Program-made: the position numbers and the translations under genes
NCBI GenBank assembly: GCA_030848925.1
Contig: JANFFA010000003.1
Span: 496,001 to 560,000 of the forward strand
Length of the DNA stretch: 64,000 nucleotides
Direction: 5' to 3'
DNA from: Rhodalgimonas zhirmunskyi
GTDB taxonomy: Bacteria; Pseudomonadota; Alphaproteobacteria; Rhodobacterales; Rhodobacteraceae
Notes under the pieces: generated by a model
Databases searched by the model: none
The model's input: the letters and a program-made list of their open reading frames with translations, nothing else
What the model was told of the DNA's origin: nothing
Shown here: one piece after another, positions 27,311-36,497 of the stretch
Layout: each line of letters starts with the position of its first letter
Numbering within the stretch: position 1 is the first letter of the stretch

Positions 27311-27342
27311 TTAGAAATAGGGTTGATTAGCGATCCGACAGA

Positions 27343-27630
27343 TCAGGCAATGATGCCCATGATGTCGGATTCTTTCATGATCAGCAGCTCTTCACCATCG
27401 AGGGTGATCTCGGTGCCCGACCATTTGCCGAACAGAACGCGGTCGCCGGCTTTCACATCCATCGAGATGCGGTCGCCGTCGTCGTCACGCGCGCCTGCGC
27501 CAACAGCAATGACTTCGCCTTCCGCGGGCTTTTCTTTGGCGCTGTCGGGGATGATCAGCCCACCTGCGGTTTTTTCTTCGCCTTCTACGCGGCGCACGAC
27601 CACACGGTCATGAAGCGGTGTAAATGCCAT
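27343..27630 (-). CDS. groES: Co-chaperonin GroES
   Basis: A 95-residue co-chaperonin forming the seven-membered lid of Gro[33 protein letters not shown] carries the mobile loop (~17-33), and [10 protein letters not shown] and [11 protein letters not shown] are conserved. ATG 27630 is used because [10 protein letters not shown] is the family start; the frame continues upstream into the promoter region. First gene of groESL. Confidence 0.98.
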   Translation of the reverse strand: MAFTPLHDRVVVRRVEGEEKTAGGLIIPDSAKEKPAEGEVIAVGAGARDDDGDRISMDVKAGDRVLFGKWSGTEITLDGEELLIMKESDIMGIIA

Positions 27631-27697
27631 CTGTTTTGCTCCTCTGAGACAGATGTTTCTCCCTTGACCTGCCCCGCCCGAAGCGCGGCGCAAGCCG

Positions 27698-27724
27698 TTA
27701 TCACTCAGCGGACCCGAGTGCTAA
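27698..27724 (-). promoter_or_regulatory. CIRCE element (HrcA operator) of groESL
   Basis: TTATCACTC-N9-GAGTGCTAA matches the CIRCE consensus TTAGCACTC-N9-GAGTGCTAA with one mismatch in the left arm. It lies 68-94 bases before the groES start. HrcA would repress groESL here and release it on heat or unfolded-protein stress. Confidence 0.93.
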
Positions 27725-27845
27725 CGGCGCATAGCTAGGGAGATGACGCGGACGAGTCAACCACTCGATTCCGGATTCTGCCTTGGATTTTGCCGGATGC
27801 CTGTTTGCCCGCACCCAATCGGCGGGTTTCACCCCGTTTCGGCGC

Positions 27846-28541
27846 TCAGCCGCGCATCCCGGCGGCGCAAAACCGGACAAGCTGACCAATCTGCGCCTTC
27901 TCCTCCGTCGGCTCCGCGCCCAGCGCGCCCGACAGCGCCGCGATCCGCCCCTGCGAGGTCAGCAGCGCAAGCGTGGACGAAACGGTAAAAACAAAACTCG
28001 CCGCCACCTGCCCGCGCGCGCCCTCCGGCACCAACGCGCAGATCTCGGCCAGAAATACCTCTGCAGTCGGGTCGAAATATTGCGCTGAAATCTCGCTCCA
28101 GCGATCATCGACCGACACGAACGCCACCAACCGCGCGTAGTTGCGCCAGCGCGCCTCCTGCTTTGACAGATCGAAAAACGGCCGGATGAACGCCTCCAGC
28201 ACGGCCTCCAGTTCCGGCGCGCCCTCCGCCTTTGCACTGGCCTTTGCACTGGCCTTTGCACTGGCCTTTGCAGCGGCCAAAGCCTCAAGCCGCGCACGCG
28301 AAAGCGCCTCGGCCCGGCGCGCGACGGTCTGCTGAAACAATGCCTCTTTCCCGCCGCCGTGATGGTGAATCGTGCCCACCGGCTCCCCGGCCTCGGCGGC
28401 GATGTCGCGAATCGTCGCACCATCGAAGCCACGCAGCGCGAACACCGCCTCCGCCGCATCCAGAACCCTCTCACGGGTGGCCAAGGCCCGCTTCGAAGGC
28501 GCTCTTTTCCGTTTGGAATCGGTGGGTTGGGATAGGCTCAT
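27846..28541 (-). CDS. TetR-family transcriptional regulator
   Basis: A 231-residue repressor. The N-terminal HTH is ATRERVLDAAEAVFALRGFDGATIRDIAAEAG, followed by GTIHHHGGGKEALF, a variant of the usual YYHFGSK helix. A run of AKAS tetrapeptides (~92-106) encoded by a 12-bp tandem repeat sits where the DNA-binding domain joins the ligand-binding domain. It is divergent from the FMO operon, with a palindromic site between the two starts, so it very probably controls that operon and itself. The ligand is unknown. Confidence 0.92.
   Translation of the reverse strand: MSLSQPTDSKRKRAPSKRALATRERVLDAAEAVFALRGFDGATIRDIAAEAGEPVGTIHHHGGGKEALFQQTVARRAEALSRARLEALAAAKASAKASAKASAKAEGAPELEAVLEAFIRPFFDLSKQEARWRNYARLVAFVSVDDRWSEISAQYFDPTAEVFLAEICALVPEGARGQVAASFVFTVSSTLALLTSQGRIAALSGALGAEPTEEKAQIGQLVRFCAAGMRG
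28231..28278. repeat. 12-bp in-frame tandem repeat within tetR
   Basis: TTTGCACTGGCC occurs three times exactly (28231, 28243, 28255), followed by TTTGCAGCGGCC. On the minus strand each unit encodes Ala-Ser-Ala-Lys in the coding frame. Copy-number change would keep the frame while altering a helical linker. Confidence 0.93.
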
Positions 28542-28560
28542 AAATTTATCTTGCCTTATT

Positions 28561-28576
28561 TTGAACGCTTGTTCAA
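28561..28576. promoter_or_regulatory. TetR operator between tetR and the FMO operon
   Basis: TTGAACGCTTGTTCAA is a 6-bp inverted repeat with a 4-base spacer, centred between the divergent starts at 28541 (-) and 28603 (+). Its size and symmetry fit a TetR-family dimer site overlapping both promoters. Confidence 0.75.
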
Positions 28577-28602
28577 TCTAACAATCACTAAGGGAGGACA
28601 TT

Positions 28603-29919
28603 ATGGAAACTGCGCGCAAACGGCTCGCCCTGATCGGGGCGGGGCCGATGGGTTTGGCAACCGCCAAACTTCTGGTCGAACACGGGATCGACTTTCAGGG
28701 GTTCGAACTCAACACCGGCGTCGGCGGCCTGTGGGATATCGATGCCCCCCGCTCGACCATGTACGAGACCGCCCACCTGATCTCGTCCAAGACCATGACC
28801 GAGTTCACCGATTTCCCGATGCGCGAAGAGGTGGCCGAATACCCCTCCCACCGCGAGATGAAGCGCTACTTCGTCGAGTTTGCCGAAAAATTCGACCTCA
28901 ACCGCCACTACCATTTCGGTGCCGAGGTGCTGTCCTGCACCCCGCTTGGCGCCCCCGGCGACGGCTGGCGCATCACATGGCGCGATGCGGATGGCGAGCA
29001 CACGGATGATTTCTCGGGCCTGCTGATCGCCAACGGCACGCTCAGCACCCCCAACATGCCCACATTCAAAGGCAACTTCGATGGCGGGTTGATCCATTCG
29101 GCCCAATACCGCCACGCCAGCCAGTTCGACGGCAAGCGCGTGCTGGTGATCGGCGCGGGCAATTCCGGCTGCGACATCGCGGTCGACGCGATCCACCACG
29201 GCGCCTCCTGCGATCTGTCAATGCGGCGCGGGTACTACTTCGTGCCCAAGTATGTCTTTGGCAAACCCGCCGACACGATGGGTGGCGCGATCAAACTGCC
29301 GATGGCGCTCAAGCGGATCGTCGACGGCATGATCCTCAAGTGGTTCGTCGGCACGCCGGAAAAATACGGCTTCCCCAAACCTGACTACAAACTCTACGAA
29401 AGCCACCCGGTGGTGAACTCGCTGATCCTCTATCACGCAGGCCACGGCGACGTGACGATCCGCCCCGACATCGACCGTTTCGACGGCAAGACGGTGCATT
29501 TCAAGGACGGCACCCACGCCGAATACGACATGATCCTCGCCGCCACCGGCTACAAGCTGGATTACCCGTTCATCGACAACGACCTGCTCAACTGGCAGGG
29601 CGACGCGCCGCATCTCTACCTCAACTGCATGCACCCGGCGCGCGACGATCTCTTCGTGCTCGGTATGGTCGAGGCGTCGGGCCTCGGCTGGCAGGGGCGC
29701 CATGAACAGGCCGAAATGGTGGTGCGCTACATCAAGGGTCTGCGCGCGGGCACCGACGCCGCCCGCACCCTCCAAGACACCAAGGCGCAGGGCTTCAACC
29801 GTGCCACTGGCGGCATGAATTATATCGACCTGCCGCGCATGGCCTATTACGTCGACAAGGCAACCTATCGCAAAGCGGTCACCCAGTGGATCGCCAAACT
29901 TGCAGGAGGCGCGACATGA
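28603..29919 (+). CDS. Flavin-containing monooxygenase
   Basis: A 438-residue class B flavoprotein monooxygenase. The FAD motif is GAGPMG (12-17) and the NADPH motif GAGNSG (184-189). The FMO fingerprint FxGxxxHxxxY is F159-DGGLI-H165-SAQ-Y169, between them. Such enzymes insert one O2 atom into N, S or a ketone using NADPH; ending in Y rather than W-P favours an FMO-like over a classic Baeyer-Villiger enzyme, but that is not decisive. AGGGAGGA precedes ATG. It is the first gene of a four-gene operon in which each junction overlaps by ATGA, and it is regulated by the divergent TetR. Confidence 0.92.
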   Translation: METARKRLALIGAGPMGLATAKLLVEHGIDFQGFELNTGVGGLWDIDAPRSTMYETAHLISSKTMTEFTDFPMREEVAEYPSHREMKRYFVEFAEKFDLNRHYHFGAEVLSCTPLGAPGDGWRITWRDADGEHTDDFSGLLIANGTLSTPNMPTFKGNFDGGLIHSAQYRHASQFDGKRVLVIGAGNSGCDIAVDAIHHGASCDLSMRRGYYFVPKYVFGKPADTMGGAIKLPMALKRIVDGMILKWFVGTPEKYGFPKPDYKLYESHPVVNSLILYHAGHGDVTIRPDIDRFDGKTVHFKDGTHAEYDMILAATGYKLDYPFIDNDLLNWQGDAPHLYLNCMHPARDDLFVLGMVEASGLGWQGRHEQAEMVVRYIKGLRAGTDAARTLQDTKAQGFNRATGGMNYIDLPRMAYYVDKATYRKAVTQWIAKLAGGAT

Positions 29920-30812
29920 TCGACGAAGCCACGCTCGACTTTTCCCCCGGGGCACTGACCCTTCTCAACGCGATCCTTGCGGTGGTGATGTTCTCCATAG
30001 CGATCGACCTCAAGCCCCGCGATTTCAAGGTGCTCGCCCGCGCCCCCAAGCCGCTTGTCGTGGGCCTCGCCTCGCAATTCCTGCTGCTGCCCGCGCTCAC
30101 CTTCCTCTTGGTGCTGGCGGTCCAGCCGCGCGCCTCGGTGGCGCTGGGGCTGATCCTCGTCGCCGCCTGTCCGGGCGGCAACATCTCGAACTTCATCACC
30201 CACCGGGCCGGGGGCAACGCCGCCCTATCGGTGTCGATGACCGCCTTCGCCACCGTCGGCGCGATCCTTCTGACCCCGCTCAACATCGCCTTCTGGGGCG
30301 GCCTCTATCCACCCTCGGCCGAAATCCTGCGCGCCACGGCGATCGATCCGGTCAGCATCGCTATCACCGTGGGGCTGATGCTGATCTTGCCGCTGGTTCT
30401 GGGCATCACGCTGAACACCAAGCGCCCCAAACTGGCGGACCGGTTGCGCTGCCCGCTGCAATGGCTTTCGATGGGTATCTTCGTGGCCTTCGTGATCCTC
30501 GCCCTCGCCGCCAACTGGGATCAGTTCCTCACCTATGCGGGCGGCATCGCCGGTCTTGTCATCCTGCACAACGCGCTGGGTTTGGGCGGCGGCTACGCGC
30601 TGGCCACGCTGGCGCGCCTTTCGCCCTTCGATCGGCGTGCCGTCACCATCGAAACAGGGATTCAGAATTCGGGCCTCGGCCTCGTGCTGATCTTCGGCTT
30701 CTTCGGCGGGATCGGCGGCATGGCCGTCGTCGCCGCCTTCTGGGGCATCTGGCACGCCATATCCGGGCTGGCCCTCGCCAGCCTCATGTCCCGGACGGAG
30801 GCCGCACGATGA
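29916..30812 (+). CDS. Bile acid:sodium symporter (BASS) family transporter
   Basis: A 298-residue inner-membrane protein with about ten hydrophobic helices. GLILVAACPGGNISNFITHRAGGNAALSVSMTAFATV holds the sodium-site motifs of the BASS family, and TIETGIQNSGLGLVLIF is the second crossover region. It probably imports an organic anion with Na+. AGGAGG lies before ATG 29916, which overlaps the FMO stop. Its position directly after the FMO suggests that it supplies the FMO substrate. Confidence 0.9.
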   Translation: MIDEATLDFSPGALTLLNAILAVVMFSIAIDLKPRDFKVLARAPKPLVVGLASQFLLLPALTFLLVLAVQPRASVALGLILVAACPGGNISNFITHRAGGNAALSVSMTAFATVGAILLTPLNIAFWGGLYPPSAEILRATAIDPVSIAITVGLMLILPLVLGITLNTKRPKLADRLRCPLQWLSMGIFVAFVILALAANWDQFLTYAGGIAGLVILHNALGLGGGYALATLARLSPFDRRAVTIETGIQNSGLGLVLIFGFFGGIGGMAVVAAFWGIWHAISGLALASLMSRTEAAR

Positions 30813-31738
30813 CCCGCATCCTGATCACCGGCGGCGCCGGTATGGTCGGCCGCGCATTGGCCGACGCCCTGCCGCGAGAGCAGATCATCGTGACCGACCT
30901 CGCCCCCAACGGCCTGCCCAAAGACACCCCCTTCTGCCGCATGGACGTAACCGGCACCGATCCCGACACCGTCATCGGCACGCAAAAGCCCGATGTCGTC
31001 GTCCACCTCGCCTCGATCGTCACGCCCCCGCCCGGCATGACCCGCGAACAGGCCCATGCCGTCGACGTGATCGGCACCCGCAACGTGCTCGCGGCTTGCA
31101 TCAAACATGGCGTCAAACGGCTGGTCGTCACCAGTTCCGGCGCCGCCTATGGCTATCACCCCGACAACCCCGTGCCGCTCAGCGAAGACGCCCCCTGCCG
31201 CGGCAATCCCGAATTCGCCTATGCCGATCACAAACGCCAAGTCGAGGAAATGCTGGCCGAGGCCCGCCAAGAGCATCCCGAGCTTGAGCAGGTCGTCCTG
31301 CGCGTCGGCACCGTGCTGGGCAAAGGCACGGACAACCAGATCACCGCGCTGTTCCACCGCAAGCGCCTCTTGGCGATCAAGGGCAGCGACAGTCCCTTCG
31401 TCTTCATCTGGACCCACGACCTCGCCCGCATCGTCAAGCGCGCCGCTACCGATGGCCCGGCGGGCATCTTCAACGTCGCTGGCGATGGCTGGCTCTCGAT
31501 CGACGAACTCGCCCGCGCCCTCGGCAAGCCGGTCCTGCACCTGCCCGCCCCCGCCGTCAAAGCGGCACTTGCCGTCGCTCACCCGCTCGGCCTTGCTCAA
31601 TACGGGCCGGAACAGGTCCGCTTCCTGCAATACCGCCCCGTTCTGGCCAATGACCGGCTGAAAAACGAATTCGGCTACACCCCCGAACTGACCTCAGCCC
31701 AAGTGTTCGACCTCTGGAAGCAGGAGGCCGGCCTATGA
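30809..31738 (+). CDS. NAD-dependent epimerase/dehydratase (extended SDR)
   Basis: A 309-residue extended SDR. The nucleotide motif is TGGAGMVG (~7-14); VVHLASIVTPP, the Ser in VTSSGAAYG and YADHK (YxxxK) complete the active site. Family members epimerise sugar nucleotides or reduce/oxidise steroid- and terpene-like alcohols. There are no sugar-nucleotide genes nearby, so the second type seems likelier. The gene overlaps both neighbours by 4 bases. Confidence 0.9.
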   Translation: MTRILITGGAGMVGRALADALPREQIIVTDLAPNGLPKDTPFCRMDVTGTDPDTVIGTQKPDVVVHLASIVTPPPGMTREQAHAVDVIGTRNVLAACIKHGVKRLVVTSSGAAYGYHPDNPVPLSEDAPCRGNPEFAYADHKRQVEEMLAEARQEHPELEQVVLRVGTVLGKGTDNQITALFHRKRLLAIKGSDSPFVFIWTHDLARIVKRAATDGPAGIFNVAGDGWLSIDELARALGKPVLHLPAPAVKAALAVAHPLGLAQYGPEQVRFLQYRPVLANDRLKNEFGYTPELTSAQVFDLWKQEAGL

Positions 31739-32520
31739 CAAACCGGCCTATGAAAACAGCGGTCATTTCCGGCGGCAACGGTGGACTGGGCCGCGCGCTG
31801 GCCACCAAACTCGAAGCCAACGGCTGGCACTGCGTCCTGATGGACATCAACACCACAGGGCTAGACACCACGGCCACCCGCACCCCCATCGCGGTCGACC
31901 TCACCGACACCGCCTCCCTGCATCAGGCGGCCAAGAACATCATCGCCCAGCGCCCCTCGGTCGATCTGGTGATCTACAACGCCGGCGTCTCACAGATCGC
32001 CCCTTTCGCGGACTCCGACGCCGACAGCCACCGCCGGGTGTTCGAAATCAACTACTTCGCCGCCGTCGAAATGGCCCGCGCCTTCCTGCACCCGATCCGG
32101 GACAGCGGCGGCACGCATCTCGCCATTTCCTCGGTCGCGGGCTTCGCACCGCTGCATGCCCGCACGGCCTATGCCGCCTCGAAACACGCAATGCAGGGCT
32201 TCTTCACCTCGCTGCGATCCGAGGAAGCCGCCCAGGGCGTGCGCTGCCTGATCGCCGCGCCCAGTTTCGTGGCCACCAACATCGGCAACGCCGAACGCAG
32301 CGCCGATGGCGTCGTGCGCCCCGGCTCGGCCAGTGACGGGATCGACTACATGACCCCCGACGCCGCCGCCGAGGTAATCCTCAGCGGCCTAAACCGTGGG
32401 CAAGAGTTCATCCCCGTGGGCCGCGTCGCGCGGATCGCGTCCCTGCTGATGCGCGCCTCGCCGCGCCTTTACCAACACATGATGCGGCGCAAGATCAAAG
32501 CCGGTGAAACCCCGAACTAG
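31735..32520 (+). CDS. Short-chain dehydrogenase/reductase
   Basis: A 261-residue SDR. The cofactor motif SGGNGGLG, YNAGVS, the catalytic Ser in ISSVAG and YAASK are all in place. The C-terminal helix LYQHMMRRKIKAG is common in membrane-associated SDRs. The first ATG (31735) overlaps the epimerase stop; a second at 31750 sits in a duplicated CGGCCTATGA. Last gene of the FMO operon, convergent with the crotonase gene. Confidence 0.9.
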   Translation: MTNRPMKTAVISGGNGGLGRALATKLEANGWHCVLMDINTTGLDTTATRTPIAVDLTDTASLHQAAKNIIAQRPSVDLVIYNAGVSQIAPFADSDADSHRRVFEINYFAAVEMARAFLHPIRDSGGTHLAISSVAGFAPLHARTAYAASKHAMQGFFTSLRSEEAAQGVRCLIAAPSFVATNIGNAERSADGVVRPGSASDGIDYMTPDAAAEVILSGLNRGQEFIPVGRVARIASLLMRASPRLYQHMMRRKIKAGETPN

Positions 32521-32526
32521 ACCACG

Positions 32527-33354
32527 TCACTCACGATCCTCATCGTCCGCAACCGCGCCCGCGAAATCCGGCCCGCGCTTTTCAAGGAACGCGGCCAGCC
32601 CCTCGGCGGCCTCCGCGCCATAGCGCGCACGGTTGATGCCTCGCGCCTCAAGCGCAAGCTGCGTCGCAAGGTCGTTCTTGGGCGCCACGGCGATTTCCTC
32701 TTTCATCACCGCCATCGCGCCCACCGCGCCGCGCGCCAATTCACCCGCCCATGCCGTCGCCTCGCCAAGGGCCGCGCCCACCGGCACCACCCGGTTGACC
32801 ACGCCGAACCCTGCCAGCCGCTCGGCCAGAACCGGCGCGCCGGTGAAACACATCTCGCTTACCAACTGGCGCGGCAGCGCATGGCTCAGGAAATGTGTCA
32901 CCCCGCCATCCGGCGCGAGTCCCACTTTCACATAGGCCACCACGAATTTCGCGCCCTCTGCCGCCACGATCATGTCACAGGCCAGCGCCAGCGAAAGCCC
33001 GGCCCCCGCCGCGCCCCCTTCGACCGCCGCGATCACCGGCACCGGGCAATCACGGATCGACAGGATCATCGCGTTCAGCAGGTCGGTGTTCACGCTGACC
33101 TCGGCCATGCTCTTTTGCGCACTGGCCTTCAGGTTGGCGATATTCCCGCCCGAACTGAAAAACCCATGCGCCCCGGTCAATACCACGGCGCGAATATCCG
33201 GGTCCTGCCCCGCGCCGATCATCTCGGCCTGAATCGCGCGATAGATCGGCGCGCTGATCGAATTGCGCGTCGCCGCGCCGTCCAGCGTCAGGGTCAGAAC
33301 ACCCCCCTCGCGCGCAACCTTCAATTGGGTCTCATCGGTGTGCTTGTCACTCAT
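32527..33354 (-). CDS. Enoyl-CoA hydratase/isomerase family protein
   Basis: A 275-residue crotonase-fold protein acting on acyl-CoA thioesters. VVLTGAHGFFSSGGNIANL forms the first oxyanion segment and VEGGAAGAGLSLALACDMIVA the second. The canonical hydratase Glu pair is not obvious (the second is in APDGGVTHFLS), so isomerase or other crotonase chemistry is possible. It is convergent with the FMO operon, 7 bases from its end, and is not part of it. Confidence 0.88.
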   Translation of the reverse strand: MSDKHTDETQLKVAREGGVLTLTLDGAATRNSISAPIYRAIQAEMIGAGQDPDIRAVVLTGAHGFFSSGGNIANLKASAQKSMAEVSVNTDLLNAMILSIRDCPVPVIAAVEGGAAGAGLSLALACDMIVAAEGAKFVVAYVKVGLAPDGGVTHFLSHALPRQLVSEMCFTGAPVLAERLAGFGVVNRVVPVGAALGEATAWAGELARGAVGAMAVMKEEIAVAPKNDLATQLALEARGINRARYGAEAAEGLAAFLEKRGPDFAGAVADDEDRE

Positions 33355-33549
33355 TGGTCATCCTCCCCCTTCAATGCGCCTGCCCACAATATCGGTTATC
33401 ATCGCGCACCTCGTCCAGCGCCCGGCGCGCGTGATGCTGCGTCACACCACCCCGCATATCCTGATCGCGGTCCCAGTTTACCATTTCTCTCTCCCGGCCC
33501 TGTCGCTAACCTGCCTCAAAACCCACAGTCGCAAAGGCCCGTAGCCCCC

Positions 33550-34560
33550 GTGCGTTATCTCCTGTTTTTTCTCTTGCTTCTCGCCAACCCGGCCAGTGCT
33601 CTTGCCCGCGCGTTCGACTGCACCGGGCGCGACATCCTGCACACCCTGCCGCAAGCCACGCAGCAGACCATCACCCAAGCCGCCGCCGAAACGCCCTATG
33701 CCACCGGCCTCCTGTGGCAGGCCGAAAAGGACGGCGCACGCATCACCCTGTTCGGCACCTACCACGTGCCCCACGCCAGCACGCAAAACCACTTCGATAC
33801 GCTCATGCCCATGGCCCGCACCGCCGATGTGGTGTTTTTCGAAATGTCCGCCCCCGATCAGGCCGAGTTCGAAAAAACCGCCGCCACGGATGCCAGCCTT
33901 CTGTTCATCACCGATGGTCCCACCCTGCCCGAACTCCTCCCCGAGGAAAGCTGGCAGGAACTCCGCCGCCAGATGTCCGAGCGCGGCATGCCCTCTTTCA
34001 TGACCGCCAAGTTCAAGCCGATCTACGTCTCCATGCTGCTCGGGATGAGTCCCTGCCAATTGCGCCAACAACAGGCCGGGCAAGTGGGGATCGACGGTCG
34101 CCTTTCCAAGGCCCTCGCATCTGAGGGCAAGGACACCCGCTCGATCGAGGATCCGATGGCCACCCTCGCCCTGTTCGACAATTTCACCCAAGCCGAACAG
34201 ATCGCCATGATCGAAATGACGCTCGCCCTGCCGCTCTCGCCCGATGACCTGCAGGAAACCATGTATCGCCTCTACGCCGACGGTGAGACGGCGCGCCTTT
34301 GGGAATTCGGCCGCGCCCTCACGATCCTCTATGGCGGCCCCACCGGCGCCGCCGACTTCGCCAAGATGGAACAAGCCCTGCTCACGAACCGCAACCGCGC
34401 GTGGACCGCCCCGCTCGAAGCCGCCGCTCGACCCGGCACATCGGTCTTTGCCGCTTTCGGCGCGGGCCACCTGCCCGGCAAGGATGGCGTGCTCAACCTG
34501 CTTGCGCAAAACGGCTGGACGATCACCCGGCTGCCCCTCGCCCGTCCTTCGCTCGACTGA
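33550..34560 (+). CDS. TraB/GumN-family protein
   Basis: A 336-residue protein with a signal peptide (YLLFFLLLLANPASALA) and a TraB/GumN domain. ITLFGTYHVPH carries the family GT.H motif, and SVFAAFGAGHLPGKDG the second GxxH motif; these resemble metallopeptidase-type metal sites (Tiki/TraB). GTG 33550 is the likely start, since it begins the signal peptide; the open frame runs far upstream through non-coding sequence. The role is unknown in bacteria of this kind. An alpha/beta-hydrolase gene follows 25 bases on. Confidence 0.85.
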   Translation: MRYLLFFLLLLANPASALARAFDCTGRDILHTLPQATQQTITQAAAETPYATGLLWQAEKDGARITLFGTYHVPHASTQNHFDTLMPMARTADVVFFEMSAPDQAEFEKTAATDASLLFITDGPTLPELLPEESWQELRRQMSERGMPSFMTAKFKPIYVSMLLGMSPCQLRQQQAGQVGIDGRLSKALASEGKDTRSIEDPMATLALFDNFTQAEQIAMIEMTLALPLSPDDLQETMYRLYADGETARLWEFGRALTILYGGPTGAADFAKMEQALLTNRNRAWTAPLEAAARPGTSVFAAFGAGHLPGKDGVLNLLAQNGWTITRLPLARPSLD

Positions 34561-34585
34561 ACCAGACTGAACCAGAAAGAACCCC

Positions 34586-35470
34586 ATGCAGATCAAGTCC
34601 AACGGCATCACGCTCGAGGCCGAAACCTACGGCGACCCCGCAAATCCAGCGCTGATCCTGATCCGCGGCCTCGGCACACAGCTAGTCCATTGGCCCGACG
34701 CGCTGGTGCAGGGTTTCGCCCGCGCCGGGTTTTTCACCGTGGTGTTCGACAATCGCGACATTGGCCTCTCGCAACGCTGCCCCGCCCCCGGCGTGCCCGA
34801 TGACCCGGATGAGATCATGACCCGCGCCCGCGCTGGTGAGGATATCGCCCCCGCCTATACACTGTCGGACATGGCGCAGGACGTGATCGGCCTGATGGAT
34901 GCGCTCGAACTGCCGCGCGCGCATGTCTTCGGCATCTCGATGGGCGGCGCGATCGCGCAGATCCTCGCCCTCGATCACGGCGACCGCATCCTCACCGATA
35001 CCATCGTGATGACGGCCGCACGCCCCCTGCTTGATCCCGAACACCGGGCGCAAATCCTGCCCCGCCTGATCGTGCGCCCCGAAACGCTGGACGAGGCACA
35101 GGACAACTGGGTCGCCGGTCACGCCAGCTTCGGCTCCCCCGGCTATCCCATGCCCGAAGAGGACATCCGCGCCGAGGCCCGCACCGCTTATGCCCGCGGC
35201 TCTGATGCGGCGGGCATCAACCGACAGCTTCTCGCCACCATGGCCGCCCCCGACAGGCGCGCCGCGCTTGGCGATGTGACGACCCCCTGCCTCGTGATCC
35301 ACGGCATCGACGACACTCTCATCCCCGAGCCGATGGGCGCCGAGATCGCCGCCTGCATCCCCGGCGCCGAATATCACGCGCTCAAGGGCATGGGCCACAT
35401 CATCACGCCGCTTCTGGCGCCCACCATCGTCTCACTGGTCAGCGATTTCATCCGCCGCAACGGCGGCTAG
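34586..35470 (+). CDS. Alpha/beta-fold hydrolase
   Basis: A 294-residue cytoplasmic hydrolase. The oxyanion region is LILIRGLGTQLVHW, the nucleophile is the Ser of GISMGG (~114-119), the acid is probably in HGIDDTLIP and the His in KGMGHIITP. The substrate is unassigned. It shares the direction of the TraB gene with a 25-base gap. Its end is one base from the end of the convergent FNT gene. Confidence 0.9.
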   Translation: MQIKSNGITLEAETYGDPANPALILIRGLGTQLVHWPDALVQGFARAGFFTVVFDNRDIGLSQRCPAPGVPDDPDEIMTRARAGEDIAPAYTLSDMAQDVIGLMDALELPRAHVFGISMGGAIAQILALDHGDRILTDTIVMTAARPLLDPEHRAQILPRLIVRPETLDEAQDNWVAGHASFGSPGYPMPEEDIRAEARTAYARGSDAAGINRQLLATMAAPDRRAALGDVTTPCLVIHGIDDTLIPEPMGAEIAACIPGAEYHALKGMGHIITPLLAPTIVSLVSDFIRRNGG

Positions 35471-35471
35471 A

Positions 35472-36317
35472 TCAGCGCAGATCGAGGTGGAACAGCGGCG
35501 CGTGATCGCGCCGGCTCTTCACTTCCACCTTCACCTGCCCCCAGGCCAGCATCGCGAAAATCACCGTCCCGCCCAGCACGTTCCCAGCCAGCACCGGCAG
35601 GAAAAAGCCGAACACGGCCTGCCCGAACCCAAGATCGCCCTGCACCACAAGGAACGCCATCTCGACCGACCCGGCCACGATATGGGTGAAATCCCCCGCC
35701 GCGATCAGCCACGTGAACAACACCACGATGAACAGGCCCAAAGGCCCGGCCTGCGGCAGCATCCACACGATTGCCGCCACGATCACACCCGCCGGAATCG
35801 CGCGCACAAATCCTTCGCCCGCGGGCATCCCCGTCGCATGTTCCGAAAGCGCATGGAACGAGGCCAGCAAATCCGCCCCGATCGCCCCGCTATAGGCATA
35901 GAACGTCGCCACAAGGAACGCGCCGATCACGTTCGCCATCAAGACCAGCCCCCAAAGCACCAGCGTGCGCTGCGCAATCGCCCAGCACGGCCGCTGCAAC
36001 AGTGGCAGGACGGTGGTGATCGTGTTCTCGGTGAACAACTGCATCCGCCCGGTGATGACCGCCACGAAGCCCAGCGAATAACCCAGGTTCTCGATCAAAT
36101 ACCGCGACGGCGTATCCGAAAGGTAGGTGCGAAAGATCGCCTCGCCCAGCACGGAAAAGCTGATCATCAACCCTGCCGAGATCCCCGACCAGAACAACGA
36201 TGTGTTCGAGCGTTCCAGCTCTTCCTCACCATCGCGCCGGATGATCTCGTAAACCGTTGTCGGGGCAAGCTTGCTCGCCTGTTCGACGGACTTCTCTTCC
36301 AGTTCTTCTTCGGTCAT
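35472..36317 (-). CDS. Formate/nitrite transporter (FNT) family channel
   Basis: A 281-residue inner-membrane protein with an acidic cytoplasmic N-terminus (MTEEELEEKSVEQASK) and six hydrophobic helices, the aquaporin-like FNT layout. MQLFTENTITTVLP and NVLGGTVIFAML are the re-entrant loop and helix-6 regions. The protein resembles the YfdC-like branch rather than FocA or NirC, so the permeant (a small monovalent acid anion) is uncertain. GGAGG lies before ATG 36317; the longer frame to 36386 lacks support. Confidence 0.88.
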   Translation of the reverse strand: MTEEELEEKSVEQASKLAPTTVYEIIRRDGEEELERSNTSLFWSGISAGLMISFSVLGEAIFRTYLSDTPSRYLIENLGYSLGFVAVITGRMQLFTENTITTVLPLLQRPCWAIAQRTLVLWGLVLMANVIGAFLVATFYAYSGAIGADLLASFHALSEHATGMPAGEGFVRAIPAGVIVAAIVWMLPQAGPLGLFIVVLFTWLIAAGDFTHIVAGSVEMAFLVVQGDLGFGQAVFGFFLPVLAGNVLGGTVIFAMLAWGQVKVEVKSRRDHAPLFHLDLR

Positions 36318-36497
36318 GTTCCGGGCCTCCGGCAGGGGGCGCAGCGTTGCGCTGCGCGGATTGCACGCTTGTTTCCATTTGGACACGCCCGGTCAAGTGG
36401 GAACAACTTGGGTCAAATCCCCGCACGCCGCCTTTGGTTCCCCCGCGCCTGCGGTCCGGTTCGCCGTTTCAGCAGTCAGACGCGCCGAAAGCAGCCC

